This document shows positions 34,229 to 41,987 of a stretch of 64,000 nucleotides of DNA, one piece after another. The position numbers were made by a program, and so were the translations under genes. Location: contig JAQTNF010000004.1 of assembly GCA_028713995.1 (NCBI GenBank), positions 1 to 64,000 on the forward strand, read 5' to 3'. Within the stretch, counting starts at the first letter, position 1, and each line of letters begins with the position of its first letter. The stretch is from Deltaproteobacteria bacterium (lineage in GTDB: Bacteria; Myxococcota_A; Polyangia; JAAYKL01). The notes beneath the pieces are model-generated. The model was not told the DNA's origin and ran no database searches. It saw only the letters and a program-made list of their open reading frames with translations.

Positions 34229-35617
34229 TCACGCATTCGAGACACTGGGAATTCCCGAAGCGTATCCCCCGCTCCCACTTCGCAGACCGAGCACCCCTTC
34301 GGCGACCAATTCCTGCTCCACCCATCGTCCCGCTTCGCGGATGGCCCGTAGTAGATCAACGCCCACCTCTGCCGGCGACATAGTGACCAGCGACCGGATC
34401 TCTTCACTCTCACTTTCCGTAAGTGGTAACCCTTCATTCACAAAACGCTGAAAGATCGCGACGTCCATCCACAACGGGTCGATGGCCAGGCCGCTTCGCC
34501 GGCGCAGGCTGCGCAGGATGAGCACGCCGAAACGATCGAGGTCTCCCCAGTGCACGATGGGCACCGAGGGCGCCGCACTGGCCAGCAGGCCGAGCAGCCG
34601 CACGACCGCCCAGTTGGCCTGTCCCTCACTCAGGAGAACTATCTCGTCTCGACCGCTTGCGCGCAGCCACTCGATGTAGTCGTTGAATGTTGTCTCGTTC
34701 TCTATGCTGACTACCCGCTCGGCGCGCATGTCTGCGACCTGAGCGTCCCGGAGGTGAAGCAACAGCAGTCTGCACGGCTCGCCGAGGTCATGGTGAGCAG
34801 ATGGCGCATCGATCCTCCGTCCATGTTTCTGAAGGATGAAACGCCCGTAGCAAAGGACGTCGATCGGCGTCTCGTTGCGGAACACGCCCAGGCATTCGAG
34901 TGCGAGGCGCCTGCGGTCGCCGGGTTCTCGAAGACCCTCTGCATCCACCTTCTCGACGAGGCCGGGGACATAGCGTAGCAGGGCGTCGGCGACTCGCACG
35001 TACCGCCGGTCGCCCGCTCGCAGGCCCTTCGTCGATCCCGTGGCGCGCCGTGCGAAGTTGGCGAGACGCACAGGTTGTTCGTTCTTCTCGGCCAGCTCCA
35101 TGCAACGAGCCGCTACCGCCAGCTCCCGCTCAACGCGTGCGAGCCCATCGTCGCGAGCAAGAGCGAACATCTCGCCCCGGCAGCCAGCGAGCTTCTCGGC
35201 CTCGGTCATCAGGAATGCCGCCGCGGCGCCAGCGTGTTGTGCAGCCAGTTCCGACGCCCGGCTGGCAGCCTGCTCCGCGAGACTCGCGTTCTCCGCGCGC
35301 AGGTTCCTCGGCGGGCGACCCGCTGCCGCGTACAGGACCTCGGACAGCCCCGGTGATCCTTCGCTCCGCAGCCGCTCGTCGGCTCGTGCCAGATCCAGAC
35401 GAACGCACATCTCTCTGTCATTCGAAGCACGCACCGCCGCCGCCGATAGTAAACGTACCGCTGCATCACGCTCCTCGCGGCTCCCGCAGCGCAGGATCAT
35501 CTGCTTTGGAAGCGCGCCGCGCGAATCGCATCGGTCGAGGATCGCGGCCATGACGGTGCGAAGGGCGCCGTCGCGGGAAAGCTGGGCGCGCAGGCTCTCG
35601 ACAGGTCCCTCCTTCAT
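34229..35617 (-). CDS. jetD: Wadjet nuclease subunit JetD
   Basis: This 462-residue subunit has a topoisomerase VI-A/Toprim-like (DUF2220) C-terminal domain. The Toprim residues are Glu306 in IENETTF and the Asp359/Asp361 pair in HWGDLDRFGV. The N-terminal part is an Arg- and Ala-rich helical domain. In Wadjet, JetD cleaves plasmid DNA after the SMC-like complex senses small circular molecules. The ATG at 35617 overlaps the jetC stop (ATGA). It is the last of the four jet genes, the usual position. Confidence 0.9.
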   Translation of the reverse strand: MKEGPVESLRAQLSRDGALRTVMAAILDRCDSRGALPKQMILRCGSREERDAAVRLLSAAAVRASNDREMCVRLDLARADERLRSEGSPGLSEVLYAAAGRPPRNLRAENASLAEQAASRASELAAQHAGAAAAFLMTEAEKLAGCRGEMFALARDDGLARVERELAVAARCMELAEKNEQPVRLANFARRATGSTKGLRAGDRRYVRVADALLRYVPGLVEKVDAEGLREPGDRRRLALECLGVFRNETPIDVLCYGRFILQKHGRRIDAPSAHHDLGEPCRLLLLHLRDAQVADMRAERVVSIENETTFNDYIEWLRASGRDEIVLLSEGQANWAVVRLLGLLASAAPSVPIVHWGDLDRFGVLILRSLRRRSGLAIDPLWMDVAIFQRFVNEGLPLTESESEEIRSLVTMSPAEVGVDLLRAIREAGRWVEQELVAEGVLGLRSGSGGYASGIPSVSNA

Positions 35618-38600
35618 CTGCGCTCCTTCCCGCTCACGCTGTCGGCCTCTGGGGCTTGGGGCTTCGCTTCAAGAGTGACGTCCTTCGCGCGCGTCACCCC
35701 CAGTACAAGGTCGGCCTCGTCCGGTTCGGCCTGTCGCTCGAAGAGGCTGGCCTGCGCCGCTGGCCGCTCCCAGTGGTAGTCGCTTACGAAGATGTCCTGC
35801 TCCGCAGTCTTCTCGATGAACAGCGTGCTCGAGGCTGCGAGCGCCGGTGTCATGCCGTCGAGCTCCGGGGTCGCGACGATGAGGTTCACCCCGGCCCGGT
35901 CGGCGAACTGCATCAGGACTTCGCGGCGCCCCGCATCGATTCCGAGAAAGGCCTCGTCGAGGAGGAGAAGGCGGAGCCTGGCGTCCGTCCGGTCGTAGAG
36001 CAGGGACGCAACGGCCAGGACGAGAAGGTAGGTCGGAACCGCCTGCTCCCCCGTCGAGCCGAAACGCAATCTCTGACGCGGAAGATCCTGGGCGGTTCCG
36101 TCGACACGGCTCTGGACCTGGAGCACATACTCGAACCACCTACGGTAGTCGAGAATCTCGGGCACCTCCCCCTCGCGTGTGTGCCGCAGCTCGTCAAGCC
36201 TGGCCTGGAAGAAATCGCGTAGCTCCTCTCGGAGCGCCGGCTGAAGCACAGATTGCTCGCGCAGGAGGTCGAGCAACCTCTGGAACTCAGGTCGCTGCCG
36301 CAGAGAGAACTGGAAGCGGCTCGTCCCAAAACGCAGATCGGAGGCGAGGCGGTTGATTCCCTGGATCGTGTCTCGCAGCTCGCGCACCTGCCCCTGGAAC
36401 CGGCGCACCAGCCCTGCCATCACCACCCGTTCGAGGAGATCGCGGGTCTGGTCGTCGAGCGCCGTCTGCAGTGAGCGGACCTCCGTCTCGCGCTGCTCAT
36501 AGACCTCCTCGACGGGACGACTGGCTTGATCGCGGATCTCGCGGTCGACCTCGTTGACTCGAAAAGCGTACTTCTGCCAGAGGCGCTCGTTGCGGATCCC
36601 ATCCGACGAATCGAGCCACTGGAACGCGCGGGCTCTCATGCGATCCGCCTCGCCGATGAGATCCGCGACGTTCTCGGCGCGGATCTGATTGCCGCGCATG
36701 GTGCGGAAGACGTAGTCATCGAGGTCCGCGCGGTAGCGAGGCTCCACCAGAGGCAGCAGGACGTCGCTTCTCCGCTTCGCTTCCCCGGAAGACGCCTGCA
36801 GGGCCTCGGCCGCTGCCTGCTCGTCGGAAGTCCGTTCTTCTGACGCGGTCCGGGCACGGCTCGCGTCCCCGATCGCCCTCCTTTCCTCTTTCTGGGCTCG
36901 CTCCAGTTCCGCCTCCGTTCGACCGATTCGGTTTCGCAGGTCCGAGACGCCTGCGCTCGCGACAGCAGCCTGGATTTCTCCGAGGCGAGACTGGAGCCGG
37001 GAAAGCCTGTCGGTTGCCCGGGTGACCCGCTCGTCAGTTTCATGCTTCGCCGCCTCGCACTCCTTGGCTCGGCCGCGTGCGCGCTCCACCGCAGCTGCGG
37101 CACCGAGAAGCACACCGGCCCCGCACGCCCCCAGGAGCCCGAGCGCTTGGCGGCAGGCACTCGCGGTCGTACGCAGCGCCGACGCTTCGCCTTCCGCGCG
37201 CTTTGCGTCGGCAAGGAGCTGGTCTGCCTGGGCGCGAAGGCGGGTCTCTTCCTCGGCAGCCGCCCTGGCACGGGCCTCGGCACCGAGAAACCTGGGCGCC
37301 GCCGGCTCGACGCGCGAGTTGGCGCCATGTTCGTACATCAGCCCGTCCGCCCAGACGGCGCGCTCGGCATCTGCGCGCGACTCGCCTGCGACAAGGATGC
37401 GAACGTCCCCTGCCACGCGCTCGAGATAGGTCCTTGCGACCTGCGCGAGCGCGGAGTCCTCGGCATCGATCAGCACGCCCGGCAAAGACCCACTGACCGG
37501 ACGCGCGACATCGCCGCCCGCAAACTCCGAGGGGTCGACCACCTCGACCCCGCCGGCGTGGGCGATGACGCGAGCGCGCGCCTCGGCGTGCTGTTCCGGC
37601 GGAACCACGATCGCGCCAAGAACGCGTGGTCCCACCATGCACTCAATACCGGAGCCGAGAAGCTCGGTTACTTCGCTTCCGAGCGCGAACAGCCGGTAGA
37701 GCGGAACCGCCCTGTCCGCGTGGATGGCCAGCTCGGACAGCAGCTCACCATAGTCGGGAAGATCCGGTAGGACCTCTGCACGCCGCCGAACCTCATCGGC
37801 CTTGCTCGATGCGGCCTCAGCCTCTGCCTGCAATCGCCTCACCTCGCGCTCGGCCACCGCCGCGCGTTCCGCAGCTTGATCGCGGGCAACTCCGAATCCG
37901 CCGCGGAGGGCAGACAGAGGTTTCTCGATTTCACCACTGCTCGGCACCGCCTCGGGCTCCAGCGCGCCGATGACGTCCACAAGATGCCCAACCGCAAGCA
38001 CGGTCTGTTCATCCAGGTAGTCGCGGGCGGTCTCGGAGATGACCCGAAGCGCTTCGACAGCGTCCGCCTTGTCCCTGTCCAGTCTCCCTTCCGCTTCGGA
38101 GGCGTCCTTGTACGCCCGGTCCCGCTCAGCCTCACGTGAGACAAGGTCGGTCCTGGCGCGGGCAAGCTCTGCCTTCTCTTCTGCGACGTCGCGGTGGACC
38201 TCCTCCTCCCGTGCGAGCAGTGCTGCTCCCTCGCTCGCGCGAAGCGCGCGGAGAGCTGCGTCGCATGAAGCTACGTTGTTGGCGGCCGCCTCTCTTGCCT
38301 TCTCGGCCTGCTCGGCATCTTCCCTGGCCTTCTCGGCCTTCCCGCGGACGTCCTCGTAGATTCCCGCTGCCCGCCTCCTCGCGAACTCCGCCCCGACGAA
38401 CTCGTAGCGCGCGATCTTCTCAGTCTCGCGCCTTGTTTCCTGGAGCTTGTCGATCACCAGTCGCAAAACTCCGAGCTCCGCGTCGAGATCCGCCAGATCG
38501 GAGCCAATCCCCTCGATGGCTCGAAGCGCCGAGCGGACCTCCTCGAACTCCGATTCCGCGGGTGGCGGCAGCAACCCGACGAAGAGGTCGTCGAGGTTGC

Positions 38601-39237
38601 GCGCCCGAGCCACCATCTCGCGGTACGCCTTGCCCGCGGTGATCAGCTCCAGGCCACGGGCATAGGCATCGCGATCCTTGAATAGGAGCTGAGCGAGCGC
38701 CGTGCGGTATCTGCCCTTGTCGAGCACGGCTCCGCGCCCCAGGCGCTCCTCGAGCTCCTGGCGGTCGAGCGGGCGGTGCCGGACAGCGCCCTTGCTGTCC
38801 ATCTCTTCAGTGCACAGACCGACCTCCTCGATGGTCCGGCCGCGCGCGACGAATCCCCACACATCCGGCTGGGCATCGAGCGAGGTAACAAAGGCGCCGG
38901 CACCGAAGGTGTGGCTGGCTCCTGACCCGTCTCCGATCTCGAGGACCGCGTACATCACCGATGGTCCTCGCTGCGCCACGTCGCGCTCGAGGTCATAGCG
39001 GAGCACGATGCTCGCGAGGTTCCGTCCCGCTTCCGTCCGCGGGCCGAAGCGCGCAGCCGCGTTGAACTCCATATCGACGCCGGCCGAAAGCGCGAAGTGC
39101 ACGGCGTCGAGGACCGTGGTCTTGCCGCTCTGGTTGTCGCCGACGAGGAAGAGGTTCTTGCGAACAGGCAGCGTCTCGTCCACGAAGTTGTGGAAGTTGA
39201 TAAGCCGGATGCGCTGGACGTGGAAGGGATTGTTCAC
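35614..39237 (-). CDS. jetC: Wadjet SMC-like ATPase JetC
   Basis: This 1207-residue SMC/MukB-like protein starts at a GTG (39237) that overlaps the jetB stop. Walker A GDNQSGKTT is at the N-terminus (Lys39) and the ABC signature FGSTGEQA with Walker B LLLLDEAFLGID is near the C-terminus. Long coiled coils with many Glu/Arg/Ala heptads lie between them. The central hinge region has IECMVGPRVLGAI. It forms the loop-extruding motor that recognises plasmids in Wadjet. GC and codon use match the chromosome better than the flanking low-GC genes. Confidence 0.93.
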   Translation of the reverse strand: MNNPFHVQRIRLINFHNFVDETLPVRKNLFLVGDNQSGKTTVLDAVHFALSAGVDMEFNAAARFGPRTEAGRNLASIVLRYDLERDVAQRGPSVMYAVLEIGDGSGASHTFGAGAFVTSLDAQPDVWGFVARGRTIEEVGLCTEEMDSKGAVRHRPLDRQELEERLGRGAVLDKGRYRTALAQLLFKDRDAYARGLELITAGKAYREMVARARNLDDLFVGLLPPPAESEFEEVRSALRAIEGIGSDLADLDAELGVLRLVIDKLQETRRETEKIARYEFVGAEFARRRAAGIYEDVRGKAEKAREDAEQAEKAREAAANNVASCDAALRALRASEGAALLAREEEVHRDVAEEKAELARARTDLVSREAERDRAYKDASEAEGRLDRDKADAVEALRVISETARDYLDEQTVLAVGHLVDVIGALEPEAVPSSGEIEKPLSALRGGFGVARDQAAERAAVAEREVRRLQAEAEAASSKADEVRRRAEVLPDLPDYGELLSELAIHADRAVPLYRLFALGSEVTELLGSGIECMVGPRVLGAIVVPPEQHAEARARVIAHAGGVEVVDPSEFAGGDVARPVSGSLPGVLIDAEDSALAQVARTYLERVAGDVRILVAGESRADAERAVWADGLMYEHGANSRVEPAAPRFLGAEARARAAAEEETRLRAQADQLLADAKRAEGEASALRTTASACRQALGLLGACGAGVLLGAAAAVERARGRAKECEAAKHETDERVTRATDRLSRLQSRLGEIQAAVASAGVSDLRNRIGRTEAELERAQKEERRAIGDASRARTASEERTSDEQAAAEALQASSGEAKRRSDVLLPLVEPRYRADLDDYVFRTMRGNQIRAENVADLIGEADRMRARAFQWLDSSDGIRNERLWQKYAFRVNEVDREIRDQASRPVEEVYEQRETEVRSLQTALDDQTRDLLERVVMAGLVRRFQGQVRELRDTIQGINRLASDLRFGTSRFQFSLRQRPEFQRLLDLLREQSVLQPALREELRDFFQARLDELRHTREGEVPEILDYRRWFEYVLQVQSRVDGTAQDLPRQRLRFGSTGEQAVPTYLLVLAVASLLYDRTDARLRLLLLDEAFLGIDAGRREVLMQFADRAGVNLIVATPELDGMTPALAASSTLFIEKTAEQDIFVSDYHWERPAAQASLFERQAEPDEADLVLGVTRAKDVTLEAKPQAPEADSVSGKERR

Positions 39238-39992
39238 GGCTCCGTCTTCTCTCGCTCGGTTTCCGTGTCGGCATTGGCTGCGTTGATCTGAGTCTCGTCG
39301 GCGGAAGAGCTCCGATATGCCCGGAGCACGACGCTGCGAGCCGCCAGCGAAGGGTCGTAGCAGCGAATCCCTGGCAAGAACTCGTATAGCAAGTGCTCCG
39401 CCATCCCGGCAGGCAGCTCCTCTCCCGCCTCGATCTGCTTCTTGTCTAGCAGCCGCACGAACCGATGCCGCTCGAGCTGTTCGAACAAGGGCCGGGTCGC
39501 CTCGAAGATCCGCGCCTCCGGCGGGCATCCCTCGCCGAGCTCCTCGCGGAAGCGACGAAGGGCGAAGGTCACGAAGTCCGCCAGCAGGAACCGCAGATTA
39601 CGATCCTCATCAGGCGTGACCCCCTGGCGCTGCCCCTCCTCCTCGTGGAACTCGAGCAGGAGGGCGAACAGCAAGCACTCATCCCGGCGGCGCAAGTCGA
39701 AGAGCGCGCGCTGCGACGGCCGCAGGGCCTCGTTGTACTGGCGCTCTTTGAGCAGGCGCGCGCACTGCCGGTCCACGTGGAGCCGCCAGCCGAAGTAGCC
39801 CTCGAACAGCTCGCGGAAGGCGGCTTGGTTGCGGCGCAGGAAGAAGAACAGATCGGCGTCGTCTTCCCGGTAGAAGAACGTGGACTCGGTGAGGACGTTG
39901 AGCACAGCCCGGACGCGCTCTCGTCCACGCCGGTCGAGCGCCAGAGCGTGAAGCTCCGTCCCTTCCTGCTCGGCGGGTCGTTCGTCAGCCAT
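39234..39992 (-). CDS. jetB: Wadjet subunit JetB (MukE-like)
   Basis: This 252-residue protein has the position and size of the MukE/kite-like subunit of Wadjet. The ATG at 39992 lies 8 bases inside the end of jetA; upstream in-frame codons overlap jetA and are not needed. VRAVLNVLTESTFFYREDDADLFFFLRRN resembles the DUF4194-type start of JetB. The rest is helical with winged-helix character. It bridges JetC heads and JetA. Sequence alone would not be decisive, but the gene order is. Confidence 0.85.
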   Translation of the reverse strand: MADERPAEQEGTELHALALDRRGRERVRAVLNVLTESTFFYREDDADLFFFLRRNQAAFRELFEGYFGWRLHVDRQCARLLKERQYNEALRPSQRALFDLRRRDECLLFALLLEFHEEEGQRQGVTPDEDRNLRFLLADFVTFALRRFREELGEGCPPEARIFEATRPLFEQLERHRFVRLLDKKQIEAGEELPAGMAEHLLYEFLPGIRCYDPSLAARSVVLRAYRSSSADETQINAANADTETEREKTEP

Positions 39993-41547
39993 GGCGTGCT
40001 CCGCCTCCTGCTCGGGCGAAGAGAAGGTCCGGCGCGTCCAGGCAACCATCCGGCAAGGCGAAGCGGGCTCTGGCGGCCGGCGCCCCGTCCTTTGCGGGTC
40101 GGCTGATGCGATAGGTGAGCAGTTTCCTTGCACGTCCAGAACGAAGCTCGTGCACCTTCACCGCGTCGAGCAGCGATCTGAAGTCGCCCATCCCCTCGAA
40201 GGCGGCCTTGCCGAGAGAGGCTTGCCACCCACCCCGCAGGATCTTCTCATCCACGAATCGACCGAGTTCGAGCAACCTGAGCCGCTCGAGCGCCCGTGAC
40301 TGCACCGGAGTGCCGCGCTTGTTCGAGAGGCACTCGCCTCGATGCGCCGTCCTCCTAATCTCGTAGCGTTTGGCCGGTCGCGGGAGCGAGGAGCGCTCGT
40401 CCGGCGTCCCGCAACGACGGTCCGTGACGACGTGCGCCGATGCGAACAGACCGTTGATCCAGGCGGTGACCGCCTCCACGTCGTCGTCCCCGATACGTGC
40501 CATCTCCCGAGACCGGTCGCGCAGCGTCTCGATGCGGATGTTGCGGCTGCGCACATTCTCCACGTGCTTGTGGACGCGCCGCACCACGTCCCTGGCCGAG
40601 CCATGCACGCGTTCGAGCAGCGACTCGAAGCGGCCACCGGGCGCGAAGAATGGGACCAGTTCGCCGACGATCTGGCGAACGTCGCGAACGGTGGAAGGGG
40701 CTCCGCCCCCGGCGACGAGCGGGTCCTCGCGCAGCCGACGTTCTACGTGGTCGTGGGAGCGAGCAAGGACGGCCGAGAGCGCCGGCCGCAGGAGCTTGCG
40801 CGCAGTCCGGTGCATCGTCCTCGCGCGCTCTGTCGCCTCTGCCACGTAGTCCTCGACGTACCGTTCCAGCCGGTCCACCACTTCGGCCAGAGTCTCCAGA
40901 CGAAATGGGCTTACGGTGAAGCCCACGAGCGCCGCGTCGAACGCCGCCAGCTCGCGCGCGGCATCGTCGACCTTCCGGTCTACCTCCAGGCACAAATAGG
41001 CGAGGCGAAGGAGGTCGTCCGCAAGTGCAGGGTCTGGAGCATCGCCTTCGCCGGTCGGCTCCTTGGCGATCTTCTGGGCGAGTCGCAACGCCTCGGCGAG
41101 CCGCTCGCCTGCATCGCGCAGCAGGTGGCGGCCTCGGTCCGAGAGCGCGGCAAGGGCGGCGCGGGAACGGCTTTCGAGGAACTCAAGGATCGCCACGGTC
41201 TCGTCGTCGAGCCGGCAGAGGAATTTCTGCAGGCTGCGGTCGGCGAGCGTCTCGATCCGGCGCGGCTCCAGGCGCCGCGGGGCCAGGTTGCCCCAGTCCT
41301 CGAGCTGCTTGACGTCGCTCCGGAACGCATCCGGAGAGTATGGGCCCGGCTCCACCGTCGGAGCTACGCCGAGAGCCTCGATCATCAGGTCGTCGTAGTA
41401 AACCTCGATATCATGTGACCGTCGGTGGCCGAGGAGGACCCACAAGATCGCCGTGTAGGCCCGGCGCCGATCCGCGGTCAGAAAGCGCAACTTGTCGATC
41501 GGGATGGCCGCGATCAGGCTGTGCAGTTCTGCGTGCGCATCATGCAT
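39985..41547 (-). CDS. jetA: Wadjet subunit JetA (MukF/kleisin-like)
   Basis: This 520-residue first gene of the Wadjet operon has an ATG at 41547 with GAGG seven bases upstream; a GTG four codons earlier is an alternative. The protein is mainly helical with a winged-helix-like start (DKLRFLTADRRRAYTAIL) and long helices in the middle, as expected of a kleisin (DUF3375 or TIGR02677-like). I could not settle the Wadjet subtype from motifs. It faces the helicase/methylase operon across a 440-base divergent region. Confidence 0.85.
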   Translation of the reverse strand: MHDAHAELHSLIAAIPIDKLRFLTADRRRAYTAILWVLLGHRRSHDIEVYYDDLMIEALGVAPTVEPGPYSPDAFRSDVKQLEDWGNLAPRRLEPRRIETLADRSLQKFLCRLDDETVAILEFLESRSRAALAALSDRGRHLLRDAGERLAEALRLAQKIAKEPTGEGDAPDPALADDLLRLAYLCLEVDRKVDDAARELAAFDAALVGFTVSPFRLETLAEVVDRLERYVEDYVAEATERARTMHRTARKLLRPALSAVLARSHDHVERRLREDPLVAGGGAPSTVRDVRQIVGELVPFFAPGGRFESLLERVHGSARDVVRRVHKHVENVRSRNIRIETLRDRSREMARIGDDDVEAVTAWINGLFASAHVVTDRRCGTPDERSSLPRPAKRYEIRRTAHRGECLSNKRGTPVQSRALERLRLLELGRFVDEKILRGGWQASLGKAAFEGMGDFRSLLDAVKVHELRSGRARKLLTYRISRPAKDGAPAARARFALPDGCLDAPDLLFARAGGGARHG

Positions 41548-41987
41548 ATGGCGCCTCACCGGTAGCCACCCGTTCGTCGCGCGAAAGAACGAAGCTAGGC
41601 GTTGCTCGCCACTGTTTTTGACGGTCCATTGACAATCCAGCGACTCGTGTTCGTTCTCAGTGTAAGACCTTCGAGAATAAATAGAAATTCATTCTCGTCC
41701 CTCTGCCTAGCCTCCACCAAGACTGCGAATGCGCCAAGGTCTACGCCGCTAGCTCATGTGCACCCTCCCGAAAAGGTCACCGGTCGGCTCGTAGTCAACC
41801 ACTGTCTCATCACGGCGCTATCGTCATGTGGAGCCGGCCGGTTCCAGTCGCCGTATCGGGTAGTGGTTGTGCTTCCAAAGCCCGGGTCCGGCTGCTAGAT
41901 TGATCGCGTCTCGATGCGGCTGACAACACACCACGTCCCCGAACCGGGGTCGCGGTGTCGGCACTTGTGGAAAGAGGCTGAAACACC
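41548..41987. other. Divergent intergenic region between Wadjet and the helicase operon
   Basis: There is no convincing gene here. The region is AT-richer than its neighbours and should carry back-to-back promoters for jetA and the drmD-like gene. Several CGAGAAT-like and ATTCTCG elements occur, and no transcription-factor gene is adjacent. A 98-codon plus-strand frame (41602-41898) lacks a ribosome site and coding character. Confidence 0.6.
41672..41697. promoter_or_regulatory. Inverted repeat CGAGAAT / ATTCTCG in the divergent region
   Basis: The arms are at 41672-41678 and 41691-41697 with a 12-base AT-rich spacer. They are symmetrical and within the divergent promoter region, compatible with an operator for a repressor encoded elsewhere. 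Confidence 0.4.

Noticed and set aside
41602..41898. 98-codon frame in the divergent region
   Set aside because: No ribosome site, no codon bias, and it sits where two promoters must be.
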